Below, one piece after another: positions 45,583 to 53,602 of a stretch of DNA of 64,000 bases. The notes under the pieces were generated by a model. That model searched no databases, had not been told where the DNA came from, and was given only the letters and a program-made list of their open reading frames with translations. The translations under genes and the position numbers were made by a program. How positions within the stretch are numbered: position 1 is the stretch's first letter; each line of letters begins with the position of its first letter. Source of the stretch: Branchiibius hedensis (GTDB lineage Bacteria; Actinomycetota; Actinomycetes; Actinomycetales; Dermatophilaceae); the NCBI RefSeq assembly GCF_900108585.1, contig NZ_UESZ01000001.1:930001-994000 (forward strand). The letters are read 5' to 3'.

Positions 45583-46260
45583 GTGTCCGACAAGTCCCAG
45601 CAACCAGCTGCCGCACCACCCGTGGTCGACCGCGCCGCCTTCGATGCCGCCCTAGACGCGCAGGTCGTCAAGGAGAAGCAGGTCACGCGGCTGAACGACG
45701 AGGTGTCCGCTAGCCGTCGACGGTTACCGATGGTGCAGGTGGCGGACTACGAGTTCGAGGGGCCGGACGGCCCGGTCCGGCTGAGTGAGTTGTTCGGTGA
45801 CACCTATCAGCTTCTGGTGCAGAACTTCATGTTCGCGCCGGACTGGGAAAAGGGCTGTCCCAGTTGCACTTTCGCGGCCGACAACCTGCCGTTCAATATG
45901 GACCGGCTGGCTGACGAGGCGATTGCCTTCGCGATGATCTCGCACGCGCCGGTCGAGAAGTTGCAGGCATGGCGTGCGGAGCGCGGCTGGCCCTACACCT
46001 GGGTGTCGTCCTACGGCACGACCTATCACGACGACTGGGCGTGGAACTCGACCTACCCGGACGGCAGCACCGGGCCGGTGCCCGGTTACTCGTACTACCT
46101 GCTCAAGGACGGCACGCCGTACCTCACCTACTCCACCCGTGCCCGGGGCACCGAGGCGATCCTGCCGGTCGCACAAATCATGGATCGTACGGCGTACGGC
46201 CGCCAGCAGGACTGGGAGGACAGCCCGGACGGCTGGCCGCAGTACCCGACGTACGGCTGA
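45583..46260 (+). CDS. DUF899 family thioredoxin-like protein
   Basis: The 225-residue protein fits DUF899: YEFEGPDGPVRLSELFGDTYQLLVQNFMF, then EKGCPSCTFAADNL with a CxxC-like pair, and the downstream AWRAERGWPYTWVSSYGTTYHDDW segment (around 45970-46045). The fold is thioredoxin-like and the family is annotated only loosely. A redox role is plausible but unproven. The GTG at 45583 follows GAGGGGG at about six bases. It does not obviously belong to the catabolic island. Confidence 0.88.
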   Translation: MSDKSQQPAAAPPVVDRAAFDAALDAQVVKEKQVTRLNDEVSASRRRLPMVQVADYEFEGPDGPVRLSELFGDTYQLLVQNFMFAPDWEKGCPSCTFAADNLPFNMDRLADEAIAFAMISHAPVEKLQAWRAERGWPYTWVSSYGTTYHDDWAWNSTYPDGSTGPVPGYSYYLLKDGTPYLTYSTRARGTEAILPVAQIMDRTAYGRQQDWEDSPDGWPQYPTYG

Positions 46261-46281
46261 TCGGGGCGTGCGGTCCCCGGC

Positions 46282-47334
46282 TCAGCGGCGCGGGTCGATG
46301 ATCGTGGTGCCTGCTCCCGCGGAAGTGGCCATGGCGGGCAGGGCTGTCGCGGCTTCGGCGAGGCCGATCGTGCCTGCCAGGAGCGCGGCGGGATCGAGCG
46401 TGCCGGCGGCGACCAGCTCCAGCATCGGCGGATAGTCGGCGGCGGCCATTCCGTGGCTGCCCAGGACATCGAGTTCCCAGGCGATGACCCGCGCCATGGG
46501 CACGGGGCTGGTGCCATCGGCGCTGGGCAGTAACCCCACCTGCACGTGGCGCCCACGTCGACGCAGGGAGAGTACGGCGCTCGCTGCCGTGGTCGGTGAC
46601 CCCACCGCGTCGATGGAGACGTGGCTACCACCGCCGGTGAGTTCGTGGATCCGGGCGGCAACCTGTGCCGGCGCGTCGGCGGGTTCGGTCTGGATGACCT
46701 CGTCGGCGCCGAGTCTCATCGCCGCCGCGAGTGGAACGGGGGAGCGGTCGAGCACCACAACGCGGCCCCCGAGCGCCTTGGCGATCATCACGCTCGACAG
46801 GCCGACACCGCCGGCGCCGACGACGGTGACCCACTCCTGCGGCTGGAGGCGGGCCCGTGCGGTGAGGGCTCGGTAGGCGGTTGCGAACCTGCAGCCAAGG
46901 AGCGCGGCGGCCTCGAAGCCGACACCCTCGGGGATAGCGACCAGGTTGGTGTCGGCGGCGTGGATGACCACCTGCTCGGCGAACGAACCGGCATGGGTGA
47001 ATCCCGGCTGCTGCTGGTGCGGGCACACCTGTGCGTTGCCGGATCGACACCATTCGCACTGTCCGCACCCCTCGACGAAGGGTGAGGTGACGCGGTCGCC
47101 GACCTGCCAGTTTTCGACGCCTTCGCCGAGTTCCGTTACAACACCAGCGAATTCGTGCCCCGGCACGTGGGGGAGAGCCACATCGTCGTCGTGGCCGGAC
47201 CAGGCGTGCCAGTCGCTGCGACACAGGCCGGTGGCCGCTACGTCGATGAGCACCGCTCCCTCTGGGACGTCCGGTGTCGGGAGGTCCCTGATCTCTAACG
47301 GACCGCCGAATTCGTCCATCACCAGCGCGCGCAT
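46282..47334 (-). CDS. Zinc-dependent alcohol dehydrogenase
   Basis: The 350-residue medium-chain dehydrogenase has catalytic zinc residues in GLCRSDWHAW and GHEFAGVV, a structural zinc cluster CGQCEWCRSGNAQVC, and the cofactor loop GAGGVGLSS. It differs from the island enzyme in the region after the zinc cluster (PHQQQPGFTHAGSFAEQV), a pattern common in general alcohol or aldehyde reductases. GGAAGG precedes the ATG. It stands alone, convergent with the DUF899 gene. Substrate unknown. Confidence 0.9.
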   Translation of the reverse strand: MRALVMDEFGGPLEIRDLPTPDVPEGAVLIDVAATGLCRSDWHAWSGHDDDVALPHVPGHEFAGVVTELGEGVENWQVGDRVTSPFVEGCGQCEWCRSGNAQVCPHQQQPGFTHAGSFAEQVVIHAADTNLVAIPEGVGFEAAALLGCRFATAYRALTARARLQPQEWVTVVGAGGVGLSSVMIAKALGGRVVVLDRSPVPLAAAMRLGADEVIQTEPADAPAQVAARIHELTGGGSHVSIDAVGSPTTAASAVLSLRRRGRHVQVGLLPSADGTSPVPMARVIAWELDVLGSHGMAAADYPPMLELVAAGTLDPAALLAGTIGLAEAATALPAMATSAGAGTTIIDPRR

Positions 47335-47410
47335 TGGTACCTTCCGTTCTCGCCGGAGTCAGTGTGTCAGAGCGACGCCGCATCCCTGCCGGATGCATCG
47401 ATGACCCGCG

Positions 47411-47605
47411 GTGTCGGTCGTGCTGTGTCGCGTCTACGTGTCGGTCGGCTCGGTGGCGGCCGATGAGCGAACTCGCCGCAAGGTCGGCATGAGCCGGGAT
47501 GGGCTCTACAAGGCCCTTTCCGAGGATGGCAATCCCACCTGGTCCACCATCCTGAAAGTCACCCACGCGCTCGGACTGCGTTTCGAACTCCACTTCGTAG
47601 CCTGA
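47411..47605 (+). pseudogene. Frameshifted remnant of a HigA/COG3636-type antitoxin
   Basis: The last 40 or so codons read GMSRDGLYKALSEDGNPTWS and then a helix ending in LGLRFELHFVA. This is the C-terminal helix-turn-helix of the putative addiction-module antidote family, normally about 100 residues. Upstream the family-like MSELAAR appears in a different frame (ATG 47463), so a frameshift separates it from the rest. No partner toxin gene is nearby. The 347-bp gap around it (47335-47681) holds nothing else I recognise. Confidence 0.6.
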
Positions 47606-47681
47606 ACTGCGCGCGGCAGATCCGGCCCGTGGTGCCGGGTGTGGGTCACCACGTCATCTCCAACGTCATGTCCTGGCACGG

Positions 47682-48314
47682 CTAGTTGCTCACGTATTGC
47701 GCCGTCTTCGACAGTCTTGGGTCCTCGATGGCGTCCAGGAGCGCTGTGGCGAGGTCTCCGTAGCGCAGGGAGCGTCCGCCGGGTGGTGGCGTGGGGCCGA
47801 TGCGGTAGCTGCCAAGCGCTGGTTTGGCAAGCAGCCGGGGCGGGCGCAGGGCGACCCAGTCGGCGGTGCTTGCCTGCAGGATGCGTTTCATCTCGCGCAT
47901 GTCTTCATACGTTTCCCCGAATAGTGCTTCGAGGATCGGCAGCACGATCTTGTGTTCGAGGCCGGGATGATCTGATCGGGGCCCGACGGGGGCAGCCGAG
48001 ATGACCGCGAGCCGTTGAATGGTCCTGCTGTGCATGGCGTTAAGGATTTTCCTGACGCCGACGGAGTACACGGTTGTGGGTTTACGGGAGGTACCGATCC
48101 CAAGCGTGGAGATCACGACATCAGTCCCAGCCAGCGCGGCTCGTAACGCCTGCTCGTCCATCACGTCGGCGGGTCGTACGGTCAGTCGTTCGTGTTGGGT
48201 GGTCACGTTGTGTGGTTGGCGGGCGACCGCGACGACGTCGTGGCCGCGGTCTAGTGCCTGCTCGGTGGCAAGGTGCCCGGTCCGGCCGTTTGCTCCGATG
48301 ATCGCGATCCGCAT
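47682..48314 (-). CDS. NAD(P)-binding oxidoreductase (NmrA/atypical SDR type)
   Basis: The 210-residue protein starts with the Rossmann motif IIGANGRTGHLATEQALDRG, then VRPADVMD and DVVISTLG, typical of NAD(P)H-binding atypical SDR proteins that act as quinone or flavin reductases or as redox sensors. No YxxxK catalytic pair is evident. The ATG is preceded by TAGTGT six bases upstream (leaderless). It is divergent from a MarR regulator across 60 bp, so it is the probable target of that regulator. Confidence 0.87.
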   Translation of the reverse strand: MRIAIIGANGRTGHLATEQALDRGHDVVAVARQPHNVTTQHERLTVRPADVMDEQALRAALAGTDVVISTLGIGTSRKPTTVYSVGVRKILNAMHSRTIQRLAVISAAPVGPRSDHPGLEHKIVLPILEALFGETYEDMREMKRILQASTADWVALRPPRLLAKPALGSYRIGPTPPPGGRSLRYGDLATALLDAIEDPRLSKTAQYVSN

Positions 48315-48374
48315 ATAAGCACACTACATGATAGTCACCAAGTATGACAGTCACCGTGTGGTTATGCTAGGAGT
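48315..48374. promoter_or_regulatory. Divergent MarR/oxidoreductase promoter region with repeated AGTCACC
   Basis: AGTCACC occurs at 48333-48339 and again at 48349-48355, between the two facing -10 boxes (TAGTGT at 48321-48326 on the minus strand, TATGCT at 48363-48368 on the plus strand). The repeat is a candidate MarR operator. Confidence 0.45.
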
Positions 48375-48863
48375 GTGAGTAAAAGTGACTCGACGCGGTA
48401 CGGGGATTCGTTGGCGTTTCTGTTGTCTCAGCTTGGTGCCCAGTCGGCGGCGATGTTCGCGCAACAGATCGCGCCGACGGGGGTGACGCCTCGGCAGTTC
48501 GCGCTGCTGAGCCACTTGGCTGTTGGTGGTCCTAAGTCGCAGCAGCAGTTGGCAGACTTGCTTGGCATCCACCGCAACAACATGGTCGATCTGGTCGACG
48601 CCATGGAGGGTGCAGATCTGGTGGAGCGGGTCCGCGACCAGGTCGACCGCAGGGCGTTTGAGATCCACCCGACGGCGGAGGGGATGGCGGCCGTCGCGCA
48701 GATCAACGCCCTGGTGCCGGCTCTGGATGCTGAGATCGCCGGACAGCTGAGCGTGAAGCAACGCCACGCCTTGATCGACACACTCCGGGGCCTGGCTGAC
48801 CACCTTGGTCTCGATGCTGCCGTGCATCCCTCGGTCGCGGGGCGCCAACGGTCAAAGCCCTGA
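48375..48863 (+). CDS. MarR-family transcriptional regulator
   Basis: The 162-residue regulator has the MarR winged helix: TPRQFALLSHLAVGGPKSQQQLADLLGIHRNNMVDLVDAMEGADLVERV (positions 48489-48630) with the wing VRDQVDRRAFEIHPTAEG. TATGCT lies six bases before the GTG, so it is probably leaderless. It probably represses itself and the divergent oxidoreductase, responding to a phenolic or oxidative signal; the ligand is not known. Confidence 0.92.
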   Translation: MSKSDSTRYGDSLAFLLSQLGAQSAAMFAQQIAPTGVTPRQFALLSHLAVGGPKSQQQLADLLGIHRNNMVDLVDAMEGADLVERVRDQVDRRAFEIHPTAEGMAAVAQINALVPALDAEIAGQLSVKQRHALIDTLRGLADHLGLDAAVHPSVAGRQRSKP

Positions 48864-49034
48864 GCTCGCGGGATCGTCGGCGGGGGAGCGGTCCAGCAGC
48901 AACATGCGCTCCTCGAGAGTGGCAGGAACGACAGTCAGGGTCGCGTCCAGGCCGGCCGCGCTCAGCGCGCTGCGGATCTCGTCGGTGGTGGAGGCAACCA
49001 CCCGGACGTTTGTTCCGTCGAGAGTGGCGGATCT

Positions 49035-49409
49035 GTGTTGATGAACGCGGGAAGCAACAACCACCCTCCGCGCGCGTTGCGCAGTTCCGGCTATGAGCCG
49101 TGGGAAGTGGCGACGACCCACAACGACTTGTCCGACACCGTGACTAGGTTGGCGGCACACATGGCCGATCGGTGGACAGGAGGAAGCATCGGGATCATCG
49201 CCCCGCAGCGCAGACTCGCCCTGCTACGTGACCGCCTACCGGATGCCACCGTGGTGAGCGCGACCGAAGCCAAAGGCCTGGAATGGGACGCCGCGCTCGT
49301 CGTGGACCCAACCGGCATCACCCAGGAGCCCCGTGGCTGGAACGGCCTGTACGTAGCGCTCACCCGATGCACTCAGGAGCTCGGCCAGATCCACCTAACC
49401 AACGCCTAG
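49035..49409 (+). pseudogene. C-terminal remnant of a HelD-like UvrD-superfamily helicase
   Basis: The frame encodes only the last domain of a superfamily I helicase of the HelD/HelR type. VVSATEAKGLEWDAALVVDP and GWNGLYVALTRCTQELG are the helicase motifs V and VI region. PPRALRSSGYEPW matches the PPRSVR-type entry into this domain. Full proteins are about 700 residues, so at least 550 residues including the Walker motifs are missing. The ATPase cannot work. Flanking 48864-49034 holds no gene I can support. Confidence 0.7.
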
Positions 49410-49446
49410 CCTCCGCTCTGGTGTCCACGACCGGGACACGCGCGAA

Positions 49447-50076
49447 TCACCTACTACCCGTGACGATCTCGGCGAGTTTGTCGGGCGCCTGAGTCGGGAC
49501 CATATGTCCGACGCCGTGCAGCATTCGCAGGTCTGCGCAGGGGATGAGCCGGGCAAGTACGGCGGCCTGGCGACGGTTGGGCCAGTCTCGGGTCCCACAT
49601 ACGACGGTGGTGGGCAGATCGAGGGCGGCAGCGCGGGCGCGTAAGTCCACCGTCCGTAACTGCTTCATGGGTTTGATCAGCGCTCGCCGATCCACGTCGC
49701 GACCAAGTAGGGCCTGGGGCACGAACCGGAACGCGGCGGCCTGGGTTGAGAGCAATTTGCGTGGGGCTTTCGCGAACCCGCTCACCAGGACCAGATGGTC
49801 GAGGCGCACGTCGGTCAGAGCAGTCGCGAGCGCAACGACAGCGCCGAGGGAATGCCCCACGAGAACACATTGAGCGGCGTCCACTCGCCCGAGCGCCTCG
49901 CGGGTGATCTCTACGGCCCCGGCGAGGCTGAAGTCGAGGGAGCCGTCGACAGCGCAGATGCGTGGGGCTTCGATCGTGGTGGCTGGACCCAAGTGACTGC
50001 GCGTCGCTGCCCAGTTGTCGGGTCCGGTGCCCAGCCCGTGCAGCAACACGACGCCGAGCGACTCGTCCATGCTCAC
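49447..50076 (-). CDS. Alpha/beta hydrolase
   Basis: The 209-residue hydrolase has HGLGTGPDNW (oxyanion region), the nucleophile elbow GHSLG, and the terminal GVGHMVPTQAP with the catalytic His. An Asp in VVCGTRDWPNR completes the triad. The GTG at 50076 is supported by TAGGGT six bases upstream. It lies outside the catabolic island, about 4 kb away, so it is a weak candidate for the missing lactone hydrolase. Substrate unknown. Confidence 0.88.
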   Translation of the reverse strand: MSMDESLGVVLLHGLGTGPDNWAATRSHLGPATTIEAPRICAVDGSLDFSLAGAVEITREALGRVDAAQCVLVGHSLGAVVALATALTDVRLDHLVLVSGFAKAPRKLLSTQAAAFRFVPQALLGRDVDRRALIKPMKQLRTVDLRARAAALDLPTTVVCGTRDWPNRRQAAVLARLIPCADLRMLHGVGHMVPTQAPDKLAEIVTGSR

Positions 50077-50144
50077 TCGGCGACCCTAGACGGCCCACCG
50101 TGACGCGGCGGTCCCCGCCGCACTTCCTGGGAAGACCAGTGGCC

Positions 50145-50642
50145 CTATCGCCGGGGTCGGATCATCCACACTTCTGCCGGCCAACCGGGGCTCTGGCTAA
50201 CCTCCCGGCGTAACTCGCGGAATCCGTGCCGACGGTAGAACCGGGCTGCCGCTTCGTTGCCATCGATGTAACTGAGTACGACGCCGTCGGCATCGGGTGG
50301 TGTGTCCTGGATCAGACGCGTCAGAAGCTGGTGTCCGATCCGACGTCCTTGGTGGCCAGGCAGCACGTACAGCTTCCAGATCGTTGGGAGTTCCTGGCGT
50401 AGGTCGATGTTGCCCATGCCGACGATGACGTCCCCGTCCTGCGCCACATAGGTGTTCGTCACCTCCAGACTGGTGGCGACCGCCTCCCGGCTCCACCATG
50501 TGGCCAGGCCGTGCTCGACATACTCCGAACCCGCGAAGCCATAGGTGGTCGGCCACGTCGCGGCCCCGACGCCACGGATGGCGCCGATGTCGTCGTCGGT
50601 CGCGCTGCGGATGACAACGTCGGTCGGCAGGTCACCCTCCAT
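50145..50642 (-). CDS. GNAT-family N-acetyltransferase
   Basis: The 165-residue acetyltransferase has the GNAT core: VIRSATDDDIGAIRGV at the start, the acetyl-CoA loop in LYVLPGHQGRRIGHQLL, and NEAAARFYRRHGFRE near the end. TACATT lies seven bases before the ATG at 50642 (leaderless), favouring this start over one 87 bp earlier. The acceptor is not deducible. Confidence 0.9.
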   Translation of the reverse strand: MEGDLPTDVVIRSATDDDIGAIRGVGAATWPTTYGFAGSEYVEHGLATWWSREAVATSLEVTNTYVAQDGDVIVGMGNIDLRQELPTIWKLYVLPGHQGRRIGHQLLTRLIQDTPPDADGVVLSYIDGNEAAARFYRRHGFRELRREVSQSPGWPAEVWMIRPRR

Positions 50643-50724
50643 GGCCAGCAATGTACGACGCGGCAGGCGGCGCACCGTGGCCATCCGTCCAACTGGTCGC
50701 ACCGGCTTACGCGTGCCGTTGCAA

Positions 50725-50797
50725 GACACTGAGTTCTCTGGTGATGGTCATGGCTCTGCAGATCGCCGAGCACCCGGCCGCGGACAAAGTGTTCCCG
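50725..50797 (+). pseudogene. Duplicated, truncated 5' end of the HhH-GPD gene
   Basis: From GACACTGAGTTCT through the ATG at 50750 and about 15 codons (MALQIAEHPAADKVF), this stretch closely matches 51507-51580, the promoter and start of the HhH-GPD repair gene (MALQIAQDPAADEVL). The copy then diverges into the end of the toxin gene. The -10 TAGGCT of the intact copy is degraded here. It brackets the toxin-antitoxin pair at 50810-51414. Confidence 0.75.
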
Positions 50798-50809
50798 AGA
50801 TCCGGGCAC

Positions 50810-51193
50810 TTAGGGCAGCAGCGCGCAGTCCGCGGCGGCAGCAGCGAGGCGTGCGTCAAGGGTCAGTAGGCGGCATTGCGCCGCCCGAGCAAGCACGACG
50901 TACATGGCGTCGTAGGCGCTGACATTGTGGCGTAGGGCGTAGACGGCCGGGAGCATCTGGTCCATCGACACCTGCTCGATGTCGAGAGCGATGAACTCGC
51001 GAAACGCCCGGAGAGCGCTCTCATCAGAGATCTGCCGACTGAGCGACCATCCGCGGACGACGGAAGCGAATTCGGCCGTGAGGTGCTGCGGAGCCAGAAG
51101 CTCGTGACCGTCAAGCGCGGCTGCCGCACGCTGACCGGCCGCGGTTCCGAGCAGGATCTCGGATACGGCGGATGCATCGACGACGAGTGTCAT
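50810..51193 (-). CDS. VapC-type PIN-domain ribonuclease toxin
   Basis: The 127-residue PIN protein has the N-terminal acidic motif VVDASAVSEIL (Asp6, Glu12), an internal Glu (LTAEFASVV), and the C-terminal SAYDAMYVVLA and LLTLDARLA aspartates that form the magnesium site. PIN toxins of this kind cut tRNA or rRNA. The ATG overlaps the antitoxin stop by four bases. All four acidic positions seem intact, so the toxin is probably active. Confidence 0.92.
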   Translation of the reverse strand: MTLVVDASAVSEILLGTAAGQRAAAALDGHELLAPQHLTAEFASVVRGWSLSRQISDESALRAFREFIALDIEQVSMDQMLPAVYALRHNVSAYDAMYVVLARAAQCRLLTLDARLAAAAADCALLP

Positions 51194-51414
51194 CGGGCTG
51201 CGCGCTGATCCGCGAGCACCTCTGCCGCAGAGGTGAGTTCGACGACTCCGCGGCTTGCGATCTGTTCCAGCAGCTCGGCACGACTCGGGCGCGTCGCGAT
51301 GCGGTCGAGTTCGCGCAACAGGTAGTCGCTCAAGGAACGACCTTCCAACGCGGCCTTCGCCTTGAGCGCGCGACTGGTCTCATCGGAGACGTTGCGAACC
51401 TGGATCGTTGTCAT
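51190..51414 (-). CDS. VapB/FitA-type antitoxin
   Basis: The 74-residue antitoxin has a ribbon-helix-helix start (MTTIQVRNVSDETSRALKAK and ALEGRSLSDYLLRELDRIA) and a C-terminal tail that would wrap the toxin (RAELLEQIASRGVVEL). It overlaps vapC by ATGA. TATGCT lies six bases before the ATG, so its mRNA is probably leaderless. A perfect palindrome just upstream is a good autoregulatory operator. Confidence 0.92.
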   Translation of the reverse strand: MTTIQVRNVSDETSRALKAKAALEGRSLSDYLLRELDRIATRPSRAELLEQIASRGVVELTSAAEVLADQRAAR

Positions 51415-51438
51415 GCATCCAGCATACGTTCCATGCAT

Positions 51439-51450
51439 AGTGCATGCACT
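51439..51450. promoter_or_regulatory. VapB operator candidate
   Basis: AGTGCATGCACT is a perfect 12-bp palindrome 25 bp upstream of the antitoxin ATG, in the spacer and -35 region of its promoter. The nearby ATGCAT (51433-51438) may extend the site. Confidence 0.6.
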
Positions 51451-51532
51451 GGCTCGATTCCGGGTGCCTATACCGCGTCGTCGTCGGTCGACTCGTGGCT
51501 CTGAGAAGACGCTGGGTTCTAGGCTGAGAGCC

Positions 51533-52096
51533 ATGGCTTTGCAGATCGCCCAGGACCCGGCCGCGGACGAAGTGCTCTCGAACGATGCGTTCGGACTTCT
51601 GGTCGGCATGTTGCTGGACCAGCAGTTCCCGATGGAGCGTGCGTTCGGCGGACCGCTGAAAATCAAGGAGCGCTTCGGCACGTTGTCGCCGGAGAAGATC
51701 GCTGCCGCCGATCCCGAGGCATTTGCTGACCTGTGTGCGACCCCGCCCGCAATTCACCGGTACGGGCGTTCGATGGCTGGGCGCGTGCAACAACTCGCCG
51801 TTGTGGTGCGCGATGAGTACGGCGGCGACGCGGCCTCGATCTGGACCACCGCCTCCTCGACGACCGAGTTGCTGAAGCGGCTGAAGGCACTCCCGGGCTT
51901 CGGCGATCAGAAGGCCCGGATCTTCGCCGCGCTGCTCGGCAAACAGCTGGGCGTGCAACCGGCCGGTTGGCGCGAAACCATCGGCCCGTACGCCGAGCCC
52001 GGCAGCTTCCGCTCGGTCGCCGATGTCGTCGACGAGGGTTCGCTGCAAAAGGTTCGCGAGTTCAAGAAGGCTGCGAAAGCAGCGGCCAAGGGCTGA
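51533..52096 (+). CDS. HhH-GPD-type base-excision repair protein
   Basis: The 187-residue protein belongs to the actinobacterial HhH-GPD group of DNA glycosylase-like proteins. The N-terminal GLLVGMLLDQQFPMERAF is the characteristic helix, and LKALPGFGDQKARIFAALLGKQLG is the helix-hairpin-helix. It probably recognises damaged bases; the lesion is unknown. TAGGCT lies seven bases before the ATG (leaderless), fixing the start. A truncated copy of its 5' end lies at 50725-50797. Confidence 0.88.
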   Translation: MALQIAQDPAADEVLSNDAFGLLVGMLLDQQFPMERAFGGPLKIKERFGTLSPEKIAAADPEAFADLCATPPAIHRYGRSMAGRVQQLAVVVRDEYGGDAASIWTTASSTTELLKRLKALPGFGDQKARIFAALLGKQLGVQPAGWRETIGPYAEPGSFRSVADVVDEGSLQKVREFKKAAKAAAKG

Positions 52097-52245
52097 CCCT
52101 TACCCAAGAGCCCCAACGTCTACAGGTCGCCAACGGCTGCACAACTCCTCGTCAGCCTTCGGTCAAGAACATTGCTTCACGATGCGCGTGGCGGATAGCA
52201 AGGGTCTACCCCCTTGTTACGCAACGCGATACGGAGCGACATCAG

Positions 52246-53034
52246 ATGAAGACCATGCCGAAGACAGCCCTGACTCTGGCAGCGGCAGCGGCCCTCTCGA
52301 CCGGAGTCATGGCATCGGCCCACGCTGCACCGACCCAGACCACCTCGCCCGGCGGCCGCGTCCTACAGATCCACCAGGCCGCGAGCAAGAGCACTGCTGC
52401 CAAGGTGACGCCGAAGATCATCGGTGGCACAAGCACGACCTCGCCGTACATCGTGCAGTTGGTCTTCGGGCAGTCCGGCGGCACGTACGGCTGCACGGGA
52501 GAGGCGATTTCGGCGAACTGGGTTCTTACTGCGCAGCACTGCATCGACGGCACCGACTGGATGGACGTCTACTACAGCAACAGCACGAGCAACCCCGGCA
52601 CTCCGGTGGCGGCCGACGAGGTCTATGGGTCGTCGTACGGCGATGTGGCCCTGGTGCACCTGTCCACGGCCAAGTCGGTTTCGACCTACGGGTCTCTCGC
52701 CACGTCGTACACCGCGAAGGCGGGGGACGCAGGGACGATCTACGGCTACGGCCTACGAGCCAACCAGCAGCAGAGCACCGGCCTCTACAAGGCGACGGTC
52801 AACGTGCTCGGTGCGAGCACGGATGCCTACAACGGCAAGGCCGTTCACGTGCAGGGCGTCAACGGCGCTAGCAATCACGGTGACTCCGGTGGGCCGCTGA
52901 TCGTGGGCGGCAAGATCGTCGGCGTGTGCTCGACCGGCGACCAAGCCGACCCCGGCTCGAACATCAACGCGACGTCGAACTACGCGAACCTGACCGCAAG
53001 CCGGTCCTGGATCAAGTCGACTTCGGGAGTCTGA
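52246..53034 (+). CDS. Secreted trypsin-like (S1) serine protease
   Basis: The 262-residue secreted protease has a signal peptide with cleavage after AHA (about residue 27), a short propeptide, and IIGG at 59-62, where activation would free a new N-terminus. The triad is His98 (LTAQHC), Asp133 (YGDVALVHL) and Ser214 (GDSGGP). Cysteine pairs sit around His98 and near the C-terminus. It stands alone with a strong terminator after the stop. The natural substrate is unknown. Confidence 0.93.
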   Translation: MKTMPKTALTLAAAAALSTGVMASAHAAPTQTTSPGGRVLQIHQAASKSTAAKVTPKIIGGTSTTSPYIVQLVFGQSGGTYGCTGEAISANWVLTAQHCIDGTDWMDVYYSNSTSNPGTPVAADEVYGSSYGDVALVHLSTAKSVSTYGSLATSYTAKAGDAGTIYGYGLRANQQQSTGLYKATVNVLGASTDAYNGKAVHVQGVNGASNHGDSGGPLIVGGKIVGVCSTGDQADPGSNINATSNYANLTASRSWIKSTSGV

Positions 53035-53040
53035 GCGCCC

Positions 53041-53075
53041 GAATCGGCTGACACCGCAACGGTGTCGGCCGATTC
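53041..53075. terminator. Bidirectional terminator between protease and VOC genes
   Basis: GAATCGGC (53041-53048) pairs with GCCGATTC (53068-53075). Inside, GACACC/GGTGTC continue the stem around GCAAC with a single T/G bulge pair. It lies 6 bp after the protease stop and touches the stop of the convergent gene. Confidence 0.8.
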
Positions 53076-53496
53076 AGGTGTTGTTGGGCGAGGACGGCTC
53101 GCCGAAGTCGACCATCCAACGGATCCCGAACCGGTCGGTCAATTCGCCGTAGTAGTCACCCCACGGTGCCTGCTTCAGAGGCACCTCGATCGTGGCGTCC
53201 TCGGCCAGGGCATCCCACCAGCCTTGGACGACCGCCGGCTCATCGCCGGTGAGAGCAACGACGCCGTTCGGCGGCAGCTCCATCGAGCCCGGGATGTCCG
53301 CACCCATCAAGGCGTGACCACCGGCGGTCTTGAGCAGGCCGTGCATGACCCACTCCTTCTCAGCGTCATCGACCGGCATGTCGAACATCGAGAAAGTGGT
53401 CAGGTCGAGGTCACCACCGAAGATCGTGTGGTACGCCGTCATCGCCTCGCGCGCGTTGCCACGGAAGCTCAGATAGGGATTGAGGCGCGTCGTCAT
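53074..53496 (-). CDS. VOC-family (PhnB/glyoxalase-like) protein
   Basis: The 140-residue protein begins LNPYLSFRGNAREAMTAYHTIFGG, the typical PhnB-type N-terminus, and ends ELTDRFGIRWMVDF. AAGGAG precedes the ATG. The VOC fold may bind a metal and a small substrate, but the usual metal-binding His/Glu set is incomplete in this subgroup. Function is unassigned. Confidence 0.9.
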   Translation of the reverse strand: MTTRLNPYLSFRGNAREAMTAYHTIFGGDLDLTTFSMFDMPVDDAEKEWVMHGLLKTAGGHALMGADIPGSMELPPNGVVALTGDEPAVVQGWWDALAEDATIEVPLKQAPWGDYYGELTDRFGIRWMVDFGEPSSPNNT

Positions 53497-53602
53497 GGTG
53501 TCTCCTTGGGGTCACAGGCGGGTCGATCGAGCGTAGCGCTGGGCACGGGGGGTGGGGGTTGGTCCAGCCGGTATTCAGCCTTTCGGACTAGCGTCCCGGC
53601 CT

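Noticed and set aside
48852-49034. Minus-strand frame reading VRVVASTTDEIRSALSAAG
   Set aside because: It faintly recalls the C-terminal end of an ABC transporter ATPase, but it is too short, has no catalytic motif and overlaps both neighbours, so I do not call it.
49447-50076. Lactone hydrolase completing the cyclic-ketone pathway
   Set aside because: It is a generic alpha/beta hydrolase 4 kb outside the island with its own leaderless promoter; nothing ties it to lactones.
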